Part shown: in pieces, positions 52,984 through 62,365 of the stretch
Layout: each line of letters starts with the position of its first letter
How positions within the stretch are numbered: the stretch's first letter is position 1
From: Desulfonatronovibrio hydrogenovorans DSM 9292
GTDB lineage: Bacteria > Desulfobacterota > Desulfovibrionia > Desulfovibrionales > Desulfonatronovibrionaceae
NCBI RefSeq assembly: GCF_000686525.1
Contig: NZ_JMKT01000008.1
Location: 372,001 to 436,000, forward strand
Length of the DNA: 64,000 nt
Direction of reading: 5' to 3'
Translations under genes and position numbers: made by a program
Notes under the pieces: model-generated
Databases searched by the model: none
Seen by the model: only the letters and a program-made list of their open reading frames with translations
Told to the model about the DNA's origin: nothing

Positions 52984-55900
52984 TCAATAGTCATGTTTCC
53001 AGAAAATGCCGATGCCTCCTTCACTGTCCGAGTCAACATTGCTTTCCAGACTGATGCGCGGGGAAAGTTCCACTTCCACTGATACGGAATCAGTCCCAGG
53101 TGCAGTTCCTTTTTTTACCTGGACATAGACCCTTTCATGGACATATTTTCCCAGGCCGAACTGGGTATAGCCCTCTTCCGGGTCCCTGGTGATGTCGATG
53201 TCATCCACTCCAATGATAGTCCTGACTTCGCCCATCAGGTCCGGACCGGTCTGGCCCAGGGCTAGAACCCTGGCTGCATTGGCCAGCTGGATGGCCTGAA
53301 AAGGAGTCAGGGTACTGAGGTCTCTGCCAAACAGTGTCCAGGCCAGGATTTCATCCTGGGGCATTGGGGGATCTGAGGAGAGCAGGAGTTCGGGATTAAG
53401 GGCCGGCCCGAACACCCGGACATTGATGATCCGGTCCCGTTGCCGGTATTCAGCGCTGATGTCAATATTGGGATCCGGCGGAAAAGAACCGTCGAGGTTG
53501 ACATAGGATTCCCGGACCAGATTGAACCGGCGGTCCAGGAGCATGAGCCTGCCCCGGACAACATTCAGGCTGCCCCGGACGGATGGAGAAGAGGTCTGAC
53601 CGGTGATCCTCAGATTGCCTTCCCATTCAGAATCCAGGCCCCGTCCCCGGACAAATACTCTGGAAGGAAAGATCAGGTCCAGGTCCAGGCTGATGGGATA
53701 GCCAGGCTGAACTGCACTCCTGGTAACAGGGTGTTCCTGGTCAGGAAGATTGATTTCAGTCACGTCCAGATCCACCACCCCCGGAGGGGCCTGGTCTGGC
53801 AGGGAAGCTTCCACACTGCTGAAAACGATCCTTCCGGCCAGGTCGGCCTCTGACTTGTCCCCGGATATTTTCAGGGCAGCGCTGGACACCGTCACTACAG
53901 CCAGGCTGTGGTTGGCAACCCTGGCATTCTCAACGGCCAGTTCCATCTGCCAGGGCATGTTTCCTTCAGGAGCGAACTCCAGGTAGCCGGAACCATTGAT
54001 CCGTCCGCCTGCACCGTCAGATCCCCTTAGAATGTCCAGGTCGATCCGGTTTTGATGGGTTTCAGCCCGGATGTCCAGGTCGGTCAGGAAGAGTCCGGTA
54101 TCAATATGCTCAAAGGAGGCACTGGTAATGTTTAGCATACCCTTTAACTCCGGAGCCTGGAGAGAGCCGGCAATGCTCAGGTCGGCTGTTAGTTCTCCGG
54201 TCAGGATCTGATCAGGAGGCAAGGCAATGGCAGAGACACTTTCCAGGTCCAGACCGGCTGTAAAGCTGCCGGACAATGGAACAGGCTGGTCCAGACTTAA
54301 GCTCAGCGGGACAATTGAAAACGAAACAGGCAGCTCAAGATTAAGCACTGCCAGACTGGCAGGTTCCTGTTCCAGGTCCGCCTGGAGTTGAAGCCGGCCA
54401 GATGAGGAAAGAACAGAGGCTGTTAAAATCATTGGGTCAAAATATTCCAGATCAGGCCCGACAGGAGTCAGTCCGTTCAGCTGCAGCCGGGCTTCCAAAG
54501 CCGGTTCATCAGATCTTCCAGAGATTTCCAGGTCCATACTGACCGTCCCCTTGATTCTCTCTGAAACGGCCAGTGGAATTTCCCTGGCTGAAACATTATC
54601 AAGGTTGAAGTTCATCTGAACCAGATCCTGGTTCAGATGAACACTGGTCCGGAGAGTACCAGAGCCAACTGAGAGCTCCAGCTGGTCAAGGAAAAGAAGA
54701 TCAGGAGCATACTCAAGGCTTGCAGGCTTGTTAAGCAGGAATTCTTCATAGGCATAGAAGCCGGAAAAAGTATTAAGACTGAGGATGTGCGTCAGGTCCT
54801 GCCGAGTGTACTCTCCTTCCAGGACCACCTCAACAGGATGGACAGCCTTACCCTTAAGGTCGCTTTTGAACTGCACATGGTCTGGAGTTCCCAGGATGTC
54901 CATTCTGGCTGTTTGCAGAACAGCCCCGGGTGTCCTGACCCCGGACAGTTCCAGGGAACCCTGGAAAGAAGGGCTGGTAAAAGCCTGATCCACCTCTCCA
55001 GATATGTTCAATCCGGCCACGGTCAAATCCTGGATGACAAGATCCCGGCCGGACAGATAAGCCTCTACATACTGCTGGCCCGCATGGGGTCGGAGATGGA
55101 TCCGGGAAGAGATTGAGCCGGAAAGGTCAAGATCAAAAAGTTTCCCCAGTCTGTCCAGTTCATTAAGGTCGGTTTTAATTTCTCCCTGAATGATATTCTG
55201 GGCAAAACGGTAATCCATTTCTCCGGCCATGGTCAGGCCGGGACCTGCTGCCCTCAGCTCTTTGACCAGAATTTTTTCGGAATCAACAGCAAAGTCCGAG
55301 GTCAGGTTCAGGTGGATGCCGTTCCGGACTACTGCCAGATCAAGATCACCAGTGGGAAGCCCCTGTTCCAGAACAGCCTCTGCTCTGAGGTGGGCGCTCA
55401 AAGCGTTAATGCCTTCCCACTGTAACTCTGGGATCTGGGCAACCAGATAAATTTGCGGAGCTTTCAAATCCCCATGAGCTTCAAAGTCCACTGAGGCAGT
55501 CCCGGATATTTTCTGGCCAACGGCCAGACCGGCATTGACTAGGCCATGAATGTCCAGCAGAGCTTCAGCATCCAGGTCCCCGGTCCTCAGACCTATGCGG
55601 CCTGAGCCATCCAGATTGAATTCACCGGCCACGACCTCTGCCTCAAGGATCTGCAGATCAAGGTGTTCATCAAGGCTGATTTTGGCATTCAGCCGGGGAT
55701 TTGGTCCAAGCAAAACAGCCACAATTTCCTGATTAGAATTCAGCTCGGACAGGGAGATATTTGCCTTGGCAAAATGCGAGTGATGCTGGACACTCCCATG
55801 GGCTTCAATGTGTGCTGCAAGATGGGACTTGAAAAAAGGATCTTCCGGTCCAGGGATGAAGTTCTGGACGTCATTAACACTTATTTCCAGTTCTGCAGCG

Positions 55901-57336
55901 TAGTCGAGGGTCTCTGGGTCAAAATAACCCTGCAGGTCTGCATTTAGGTCCTGGCTGGTCAGAGTGGCTACATCAGCCAGGAGGATTTTTTCAGATGTAT
56001 AGGAAAGGTTAAGATCGATCCCGAATTCCTGAGGCAGCTCCTGGTATTGTTCCAGTTCAGCACCGCGTACTTTCAGACTGGCCAGAAGACTGGCCGGAAG
56101 GCTTGATTCATGACCCAGGCTGAGATGACTTGTAAGGTCTAATTCATCCAGGGACAGGCCGTGTCCGGAAATTCCACCCAGACGGGCCTGGGTATTGACG
56201 GCCAAACGGGTTGCCGGTCCTTTAGCAGCTGCAGAAAGGACCAGGGGCTGAGAAGAAGTGAAGTCGGTATGCTGAAGAAAAGGATTTATGTCCTGTAACT
56301 CCAGGTCAAGGTCGGCCCGAAGCTCCATGTCGGATATGGCAAGATCAGCCGAAGCTGCCAGCTTGATGGCAGGAGAGGTTATGTCCAGCCGGTCCAGGAT
56401 GATGCGTTCACCAGATTTAAATCCAGTCTTGAAGTCCAGCTTCATTGCATTCCCTGTTAAATCAAAGCCATGCATTGGAACGAGTTCCGGGTTGACATAG
56501 ACCTCGCCCAGGCCGGTGAGGAAATAGAGATCTTCTTTTTCCAGGCTGAGCCCCAGATCAGCATGAAAGGCATCTTGCCCGTCCAGGAAAAGATGAGCTT
56601 CCCATGTATCCACAGGACCTGATCCCGCCAGGGTCAGCTCCACTTGATGGGGCCATCCCGGGATGTCCAAAAAAGAATTCAGGGTTCCAGCATCAAAAAT
56701 ATGCAGATCAAGGTCCAGGTAGTAAGGATCCCTTGTCAGGGCAGCCTTGAGCTTTACCAGGGTGACAGGCTGATCTGTTCTGTTCAGCTCAAGACCGGCC
56801 AGGGAGAATCCCTGACTGTCGGCCACAAGCTCAGCCTCAAGGTTGAGGGACATTTGTTCATCCAGAATGCTGTCTGAAATCAGTATTTCTTCCAGGTAAA
56901 GCCTTTCCATGGTCAGAGGGGGCAGAGGCCAGGTCCACCTGGGTATTTCCGGAGACCAAGGCTCTCTTTCCCTTTCCACAGGAGAAGGTGATCTTTTCAG
57001 GTCGATCCAGGCGGCCCCTGCCTCATGGATATGAATGCTACCCTTGAGCAGCTGCCAAAGGGACCATCTGAGACGGGTCTGGCTGATGGAAAGCCAGGTA
57101 CCCTGGTCGTCTTTGACCTCGATTTTGTCAACAGAAAGGTCAAATGGTATCCGTCCGGAGATCCCAGTGACAACCACCTGGACCGGCTCCCGGTCCAGAG
57201 CCCTGTTCAGGGTATTCTCCAGAATCTTCTGACCTGGTCCGGTCTGGATCAGGATGAGCACAAGGCAAAACAGGGTCACCAGCAGGGCGACTCCTGTTGC
57301 AAAGAAGATAAGAATGGGGCGGATGGATCTGATCAT
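52984..57336 (-). CDS. tamB: Translocation and assembly module protein TamB
   Basis: The 1450-residue protein has an N-terminal membrane anchor (about 8-32) and a very long beta-rich region, probably a beta-taco bridging the periplasm. The C-terminal DUF490 domain holds GSLNVVRGRLMLLDRRFNL and the FGLGKYVHERVYVQVKKG segment near the end. It acts with TamA in outer-membrane assembly or lipid transport. It starts five bases after tamA on the same strand. Length is similar to other TamB proteins. Confidence 0.93.
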   Translation of the reverse strand: MIRSIRPILIFFATGVALLVTLFCLVLILIQTGPGQKILENTLNRALDREPVQVVVTGISGRIPFDLSVDKIEVKDDQGTWLSISQTRLRWSLWQLLKGSIHIHEAGAAWIDLKRSPSPVEREREPWSPEIPRWTWPLPPLTMERLYLEEILISDSILDEQMSLNLEAELVADSQGFSLAGLELNRTDQPVTLVKLKAALTRDPYYLDLDLHIFDAGTLNSFLDIPGWPHQVELTLAGSGPVDTWEAHLFLDGQDAFHADLGLSLEKEDLYFLTGLGEVYVNPELVPMHGFDLTGNAMKLDFKTGFKSGERIILDRLDITSPAIKLAASADLAISDMELRADLDLELQDINPFLQHTDFTSSQPLVLSAAAKGPATRLAVNTQARLGGISGHGLSLDELDLTSHLSLGHESSLPASLLASLKVRGAELEQYQELPQEFGIDLNLSYTSEKILLADVATLTSQDLNADLQGYFDPETLDYAAELEISVNDVQNFIPGPEDPFFKSHLAAHIEAHGSVQHHSHFAKANISLSELNSNQEIVAVLLGPNPRLNAKISLDEHLDLQILEAEVVAGEFNLDGSGRIGLRTGDLDAEALLDIHGLVNAGLAVGQKISGTASVDFEAHGDLKAPQIYLVAQIPELQWEGINALSAHLRAEAVLEQGLPTGDLDLAVVRNGIHLNLTSDFAVDSEKILVKELRAAGPGLTMAGEMDYRFAQNIIQGEIKTDLNELDRLGKLFDLDLSGSISSRIHLRPHAGQQYVEAYLSGRDLVIQDLTVAGLNISGEVDQAFTSPSFQGSLELSGVRTPGAVLQTARMDILGTPDHVQFKSDLKGKAVHPVEVVLEGEYTRQDLTHILSLNTFSGFYAYEEFLLNKPASLEYAPDLLFLDQLELSVGSGTLRTSVHLNQDLVQMNFNLDNVSAREIPLAVSERIKGTVSMDLEISGRSDEPALEARLQLNGLTPVGPDLEYFDPMILTASVLSSSGRLQLQADLEQEPASLAVLNLELPVSFSIVPLSLSLDQPVPLSGSFTAGLDLESVSAIALPPDQILTGELTADLSIAGSLQAPELKGMLNITSASFEHIDTGLFLTDLDIRAETHQNRIDLDILRGSDGAGGRINGSGYLEFAPEGNMPWQMELAVENARVANHSLAVVTVSSAALKISGDKSEADLAGRIVFSSVEASLPDQAPPGVVDLDVTEINLPDQEHPVTRSAVQPGYPISLDLDLIFPSRVFVRGRGLDSEWEGNLRITGQTSSPSVRGSLNVVRGRLMLLDRRFNLVRESYVNLDGSFPPDPNIDISAEYRQRDRIINVRVFGPALNPELLLSSDPPMPQDEILAWTLFGRDLSTLTPFQAIQLANAARVLALGQTGPDLMGEVRTIIGVDDIDITRDPEEGYTQFGLGKYVHERVYVQVKKGTAPGTDSVSVEVELSPRISLESNVDSDSEGGIGIFWKHDY

Positions 57337-57341
57337 GGCCT

Positions 57342-59147
57342 TTAAAATGCCTGTCCAAGACTGATATATATTTGAAAGCTGTCGTCAATGCCTTTTCTTC
57401 GGTTCAAGGGAAAAGCCACATCAGCCCGGATAGGGCCGAAATCGGTATAAAACCTGTAGCCAAGCCCCCAGCCCCAGTAAAACCTTTCGTCAAAGTCGGG
57501 ATAAGTACTTTCGTAGGCCCGTCCACCATCCAAAAAAGCTACCAGTCCGGATCTTCTGGTCATTTTAAGCCTCAATTCACTGTTTATCTCTGCCATGGAC
57601 AACCCTCCCACAGGATTGTCGTCTTCCAGAGGACCAACGGATTGATAGGAATATCCCCGGATCGAGCCTCCTCCTCCTGTATAGTATCTTTCATCAGGAG
57701 GGACTTTTGATTTGCTTTCAGCATTTATGGTGCCTATTGCCGCCCTGTTGGCCAGGACCACCCTTTTGTCCGGAACGAGTTCAAGGTAGGTGTTAAGGGA
57801 GGCATAGGTTTTCAAAAACCTGGTTTCAGTGTCAAGGGTGTCAAAAAAAGGAATGAGTCTTACATTCAGCCTGATTCCTGTACCCGGATCAAGGATATCG
57901 TCCCGTCCGTCCCAGGTTAGATCGGTGGGGAAAAAAAGCAGTCCCAGGTCGCTTTTTTTATCCAGCTGTTCCACCCTGGCCAGACGATATCCTACTCCGG
58001 CGGCCACGGAAAGTTCGTTGGTAAGGATACGTTCAAGCATGGCCGTTGTGAAAAGACTCTTGGAATCATAAGCATCCTGTTCTTCCTGGACAAGCCCGGC
58101 CTTTAAGCGAAGGTTTTGATCAGGCCGGATGAAGCCGGGAATAGTGTAGCTTCCTTCAAGGGACTTTAAAGTGTCGGACAGGCCAAGATCAAACTCCAGG
58201 GTTTCTCCCTTTCCAAGCAGATTTCGATGGGTCCAGCCCAGTTTCAGTTCCGGCCCGATATCGGTCTGGTATCCCAGGCCGGCCCGGACTGTCCGGGGCT
58301 TTCTTTCGGTGACCACAACCTGCATGGGCAGAAAATCTTCATCCAGAATCTCGTGCCCGTGGTTGACTTCAACCACAGAAAAGAGTCCGCCAGCTGTCAG
58401 ACTTCTTCGCAGGTCATCCATAAGAGGGGCCTTAAAGGGGTCACCTTTTTCCCAGGTCAGACGGTCCAGTACATATTCTGGCCTGACCCTTGAAAGGCCG
58501 GATATTTCTGTGTCTCCAAACCGGGCCGATGGACCAGGATCTACTGCATAGCTGATGGAAGCAGAATGGTCCTGGTGGTCGATTATTACCTGGCTTATTT
58601 CCACCAATGGAAATGGATAACCCTTGGCCCGCATGTCTCTGACAATGGTCTGGCGGGCTTCCAGGACCCGGGCAGAACGAATTCTTTGGCCTGGCTCAAG
58701 GTTAAGGTCTGCCGGCTCCGGCATGGCCACCCGTTGTTGAGACACAGGGCAAATATTTACAACTGAAACCTCCCGGATCAGGTAGGCAGGGCCGGTGTTC
58801 ACGGTAAAGGTCACCCTGATGGGGGTGATGTCCTGATCAATGGCATAGCTGATGTTCGGAGAATAGTAGCCAAAGGACCTCAGGGCTCTGCTGAACTCTG
58901 CCGTGTCAGACCTTATCCTCCGAACCAGCTGAGCCATGGTCATGGGAGGGCGGTTTTGCAGACTCACAGTATCGGACATGGCAATCAGGGTCTGGCGAAG
59001 ATTTGTGTCCAGATCTCCGGTGACTGTAGTCTGGTAGACCATGGCAGAGCTGGTTCCGGCCTGTTCACCTTCCTGTCCGGGGACCTGATCGGGGAAGGCA
59101 AGGACCAGAATAATTAGGATGAAAAATATATATAAATTTGAGCGCAT
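57342..59147 (-). CDS. tamA: Translocation and assembly module protein TamA (BamA-like outer-membrane protein)
   Basis: From ATG 59147 the protein has 601 residues with a signal peptide (cleavage near VPGQ). POTRA domains fill about 45-270 (FTVNTGPAYLIREVSV, SYAVDPGPSARFGDTEISG), then a beta-barrel ending in a Phe (LGQAF). The VRGF-like motif SIRGYSY is present in loop 6 and GLGYRFYTDFGPIRADVAFPL near the end. The longer frame lacks a signal peptide and is not used. It precedes tamB in one unit. Confidence 0.92.
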   Translation of the reverse strand: MRSNLYIFFILIILVLAFPDQVPGQEGEQAGTSSAMVYQTTVTGDLDTNLRQTLIAMSDTVSLQNRPPMTMAQLVRRIRSDTAEFSRALRSFGYYSPNISYAIDQDITPIRVTFTVNTGPAYLIREVSVVNICPVSQQRVAMPEPADLNLEPGQRIRSARVLEARQTIVRDMRAKGYPFPLVEISQVIIDHQDHSASISYAVDPGPSARFGDTEISGLSRVRPEYVLDRLTWEKGDPFKAPLMDDLRRSLTAGGLFSVVEVNHGHEILDEDFLPMQVVVTERKPRTVRAGLGYQTDIGPELKLGWTHRNLLGKGETLEFDLGLSDTLKSLEGSYTIPGFIRPDQNLRLKAGLVQEEQDAYDSKSLFTTAMLERILTNELSVAAGVGYRLARVEQLDKKSDLGLLFFPTDLTWDGRDDILDPGTGIRLNVRLIPFFDTLDTETRFLKTYASLNTYLELVPDKRVVLANRAAIGTINAESKSKVPPDERYYTGGGGSIRGYSYQSVGPLEDDNPVGGLSMAEINSELRLKMTRRSGLVAFLDGGRAYESTYPDFDERFYWGWGLGYRFYTDFGPIRADVAFPLNRRKGIDDSFQIYISLGQAF

Positions 59148-59484
59148 AACAGGTCTTTTTTGGAGATGACTATTAATCTTTTGTTGCAGATTATTCTGAT
59201 GGTCACTGGGAACAAATGCAAATTGGTGCACCAGACCAAAGTTAATGCCTGGATTAGCGCTTTAAAGACAGATAAAGACTTGGGCCAGAATTTCCACTTT
59301 GGTATTGCAGGGACAAGCCCTGCCTGACGAATTGGGTTGCGGACAAAGGAATGTGCTCATCCGGATCAGGCCCGGTCTGGTTCGAACCTTAGTCCGCCCT
59401 CAAGGCAGTTCTCTTTACCTGCAGGTGCAAAAAAGTTATAAATTTTTTTTTAACTGCCAACAATCAGTTTATAAAGGAGAACAT
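59148..59484. other. Divergent intergenic region between tamA and FmdE-family gene
   Basis: 337 bases without a supported gene. An open plus-strand frame extends from the FmdE gene back to 59299, but its composition is unlike a protein and the ribosome-binding site is at 59475. A GCAGGG/CCCTGC hairpin lies near 59308-59324. No known riboswitch was recognised. Confidence 0.4.
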
Positions 59485-60096
59485 ATGTCCTGCTCAATTG
59501 ATCCCCATGTTATTGAAGATACTATCTTATTTCATGGCCATAACTGCCCCGGGCTGAGTATCGGGATCAGGGCTTCAGAAATGGCTCTGCAGAGCCTTGG
59601 ACGCCAAAAGGGCGACCAGCTGACTGTGGTGGCTGAAACAGACATGTGCGCCGTCGATGCCATTCAGTTTTTAACCGGATGCACCTTGGGCAAAGGCAAT
59701 CTCATTCACAGGGATTATGGAAAAGTTGCCTTTTCTTTTTTTGATCCTCTTGGCCAGCGGGCAGTCAGGCTGACTCTCAAGGCCGGCTGCTTCGGACCTG
59801 GTCGAGAAGAAATGCGTTCGCTTATGAAAAAGTCCCAGGCTGCCATGTTTTCTGCACAGGAGAAGGAAAGGCTGGTAACCCTCAGGCAGGATCAGATCAG
59901 AGAAATTATGACCAAAGAGCTTACAGATCTTTTTGAATTGACCGAACTGGACCAGTCCCCCCCGAAAGGTGCAAAAATCCTGGACAGCCATGAGTGCTCA
60001 TCCTGCAAGGAGTCGACCATGGAGTCAAGGGTGAGGCTTTATGACGGACAAACCTACTGCATCCCGTGCTTTGAATTGATTGATCAGAAAAAATAA
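59485..60096 (+). CDS. FmdE-family protein with C-terminal zinc finger
   Basis: A 203-residue protein that starts at ATG 59485 behind AAAGGAG. It has the FmdE-type FHGHNCPGLSIGIRASEMAL motif, AETDMCAVDAIQFLTGCTLGKGNL and FSFFDPLGQRAVRL. The C-terminal CSSCKE...CIPCF is a likely zinc ribbon. FmdE proteins accompany molybdenum/tungsten formylmethanofuran dehydrogenases and related enzymes, with metal-site chemistry still unclear. It lies 14 bases before cbiK, suggesting coupling to cobalt or tetrapyrrole metabolism or to a shared metal supply. Confidence 0.88.
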   Translation: MSCSIDPHVIEDTILFHGHNCPGLSIGIRASEMALQSLGRQKGDQLTVVAETDMCAVDAIQFLTGCTLGKGNLIHRDYGKVAFSFFDPLGQRAVRLTLKAGCFGPGREEMRSLMKKSQAAMFSAQEKERLVTLRQDQIREIMTKELTDLFELTELDQSPPKGAKILDSHECSSCKESTMESRVRLYDGQTYCIPCFELIDQKK

Positions 60097-60110
60097 ACAT
60101 TAAACGGAGT

Positions 60111-60914
60111 ATGAATGTGAATAAGGACGGAAATTCAGCTATTCTTCTGGCTGCATTCGGGACCTCTGTGCCTGGAGCAGACCAGGTTTATGCAGACATG
60201 GAGAAAAAGGTCCGGGCCGATTTCCCCGGATTAGAAATATACTGGGCGTATACTTCCAAAGTCATTCGGGAAAAGCTGGCCAGACAGGGTAGGACCTTTC
60301 TTTCTCCTGTCCAGGCCCTTGGTCTGATGGCTGAGCATGGCTTGGCCAGGGTGGCCATGCAGTCCCTGCTGATAATCCCCGGTCTTGAACATCATGACCT
60401 GATCAGGACCAGGGCCTCGCTGCAGGGCCTTCCCAAGGGTATTGAGAAGATCAGCCTTGGTGCTCCGCTTTTGAATTCAAGTCTTGATATCCAAAGATTC
60501 ACCCGGGCAATGCTGGACAATGTTCAAAGCCAAAGGAGTCCTGAGGAAGCAGTCATCTTCATGGGACACGGCAGTACCCATCCGGCCAATGTGTTTTATG
60601 CAGGTCTTCAGTATCAATTCTGGCTTCATGATGAAAATATTTTTGTTGGAGCAGTTGAAGGCACTCCAGCCCTTGAAGACATTCTGCCCCTGCTCAAAAA
60701 AAGAGGAGTGTCAAAAGCTCTGCTGTTGCCCCTGATGGTGGTGGCCGGAGATCACGCCATTAATGACATGGCTGGAAAGCAGACCGGATCCTGGATGTCT
60801 ACTTTGGAAGACAATGGCGTTGAAGCCCGGGTCCTGATGCAGGGCCTGGGGTCTTTCGACAATGTCGTGGACATCTGGATGGACCATTTAAAGGAAGCAG
60901 TGGCTTCCCTCTGA
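60111..60914 (+). CDS. cbiK: Sirohydrochlorin cobaltochelatase CbiK
   Basis: A 267-residue class II chelatase that inserts Co2+ into sirohydrochlorin. It has LLAAFGTSVPGA at the start, EIYWAYTSKVIREKL, and the metal ligands His153 (FMGHGSTHPAN), Glu183 (VGAVEGTP) and His215 (VAGDHAINDM). No signal peptide is present, so it is the cytoplasmic form; sulfate reducers may have an additional periplasmic one. This duplicates the activity of the CbiX domain at 13015. Confidence 0.93.
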   Translation: MNVNKDGNSAILLAAFGTSVPGADQVYADMEKKVRADFPGLEIYWAYTSKVIREKLARQGRTFLSPVQALGLMAEHGLARVAMQSLLIIPGLEHHDLIRTRASLQGLPKGIEKISLGAPLLNSSLDIQRFTRAMLDNVQSQRSPEEAVIFMGHGSTHPANVFYAGLQYQFWLHDENIFVGAVEGTPALEDILPLLKKRGVSKALLLPLMVVAGDHAINDMAGKQTGSWMSTLEDNGVEARVLMQGLGSFDNVVDIWMDHLKEAVASL

Positions 60915-60927
60915 CCCCGGACAGACC

Positions 60928-61197
60928 CTACCCGATATAGTTGGGAAGGTTTATGAATATCTGGGTGGTGAAGTTGATCATTTTGTTCATGATCCAGGGG
61001 AAGGCAAAAAGCAGGACCAGGAAAATGGAGATGATCTTGGGCACAATGGTCAGGGTCATTTCCTGAATCTGAGTTGCTGCCTGGATGATACTGACAGTCA
61101 CCCCGACCAGCATTCCAACTCCAAGCATGGGCAGTGCAATCATCAGGGTGGTCTCAATGGCCTGTCTGGCAAATCCGATGACAAAGTCGGGGGTCAT
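60928..61197 (-). CDS. fliQ: Flagellar export apparatus protein FliQ
   Basis: An 89-residue protein with two membrane helices: FARQAIETTLMIALPMLGVGMLVGVTVSIIQAATQIQE and LTIVPKIISIFLVLLFAFPWIMNKM. This matches FliQ of the flagellar type III export gate. AGGAG precedes the ATG. Its stop is 13 bases from the convergent cbiK stop. Confidence 0.94.
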   Translation of the reverse strand: MTPDFVIGFARQAIETTLMIALPMLGVGMLVGVTVSIIQAATQIQEMTLTIVPKIISIFLVLLFAFPWIMNKMINFTTQIFINLPNYIG

Positions 61198-61293
61198 GTT
61201 TTCTCCTGGTCAAACTATCGATTTATCTTGATGAACTGGTCCTGGTAAGGGGCATCATCAGTATTAACTGCCGGCAGTGTTCCCGGGCCTGGG

Positions 61294-62082
61294 TCAGGCA
61301 AAACTGTTTACCAGGGACCCCACCAACAGATTCCAGCCGTCAACCATTACAAACAGCAGCACCTTGAAAGGCATCGAGATCATGACCGGTGGAAGCATCA
61401 TCATGCCCATGGACAAAAGGATGCTGGCTACCACCATATCCAGGATAAGAAACGGAATATAGATCATGAATCCGATTTGAAAGGCAGTCTTGAGTTCACT
61501 GATCACAAAGGCCGGGATCAAGAGCATGGTTGGGACGTCCTCCCGGGTTTCAGGACGGTCTTTGCCAGTAATGGAATAAAAGATGGACAGGTCTTTTTCC
61601 CTGGTGTGCTTGAAGAGGAATTCACGCATGGGTTCTTCAGCATTGGCCAGGGCTTCCCGGTAGTCAATATCCTCGTTGAGGTAAGGCTGCAGGGCTTCGT
61701 CATTTATCTGTTTGCCTATGGGAGCCATAATGGCCACAGTCAGAAAAATGGCTAGGGCGGCAAGGACCTGGTTTGGAGGCATCTGCTGGGTGCCCATGGC
61801 GTGGCGGATGAATGAAAAAACTATAATGAGCCTGGTAAAACAGGTTGCTGTCAAAACTATGGCCGGGGCTACCGACAGCACTGTCAAGAGAAAGATGATT
61901 TCCAGGGTCACAGCCACCTTTTCAGGTTCAGCCTGACTTCCTGAGAATTGCATGGAAAGGGTGGGAATTATTGGTTCCTGGGCCAGGACGATTCCCGGGA
62001 TCAGAACAACAAGGCTAGGAACTGCTGTCCATATCAGCTTTTTTAGCCAGGACCCGGGCAAATTTCTGGTCGCTTTCTTCAT
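61294..62082 (-). CDS. fliP: Flagellar export apparatus protein FliP
   Basis: A 262-residue FliP with a signal peptide (cleavage near VLAQ), then LSVAPAIVLTATCFTRLIIVFSFIRHAMGTQQMPPNQVL and FVISELKTAFQIGFMIYIPFLILDMVVASILLSMGMMMLPP. I use ATG 62082 with GGAG upstream, though a TTG is directly before it. The start overlaps fliO by about 68 bases. Confidence 0.93.
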   Translation of the reverse strand: MKKATRNLPGSWLKKLIWTAVPSLVVLIPGIVLAQEPIIPTLSMQFSGSQAEPEKVAVTLEIIFLLTVLSVAPAIVLTATCFTRLIIVFSFIRHAMGTQQMPPNQVLAALAIFLTVAIMAPIGKQINDEALQPYLNEDIDYREALANAEEPMREFLFKHTREKDLSIFYSITGKDRPETREDVPTMLLIPAFVISELKTAFQIGFMIYIPFLILDMVVASILLSMGMMMLPPVMISMPFKVLLFVMVDGWNLLVGSLVNSFA

Positions 62083-62365
62083 CAACCTGTATCTCCGTCA
62101 AGAGGTTTATCCGGGAGTCGGTGACCCCCAGTACCAGGTCTTTATTCAAAAAGCGGACCACTACGATGCTCTTTTTGGGACCAATACCCAGGGTGGCCAC
62201 GATCTTGAGCATGTTTCCCGAGCCCATTCCCAGGCCAGCCTTATGGCCGAAGCGCTTGAGCAGATAAAAGCCTAAGAAGATAAGGCCCAGGATAATGAGC
62301 AGGGCAGAGGCCATCTTGACCCCGGCCAGGCCCATATCCAGGGAACTGTTGACTGCGTTATCCAA
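62015..62365 (-). CDS. fliO: Flagellar biosynthesis protein FliO
   Basis: About 116 residues with one transmembrane helix (SALLIILGLIFLGFYLLKRF) and a C-terminal domain (LGIGPKKSIVVVRFLNKDLVLGVT). A TTG at 62365 behind AGAGGA, overlapping the fliN stop by eight bases, is the most plausible start; another TTG at 62383 is possible. It aids assembly of the FliPQR gate. Confidence 0.86.
   Translation of the reverse strand: MDNAVNSSLDMGLAGVKMASALLIILGLIFLGFYLLKRFGHKAGLGMGSGNMLKIVATLGIGPKKSIVVVRFLNKDLVLGVTDSRINLLTEIQVDEESDQKFARVLAKKADMDSSS

Noticed and set aside
59299-59484. Extended start of the FmdE-family gene
   Set aside because: The added 62 residues are low in conserved features and the AAAGGAG site lies directly before ATG 59485.
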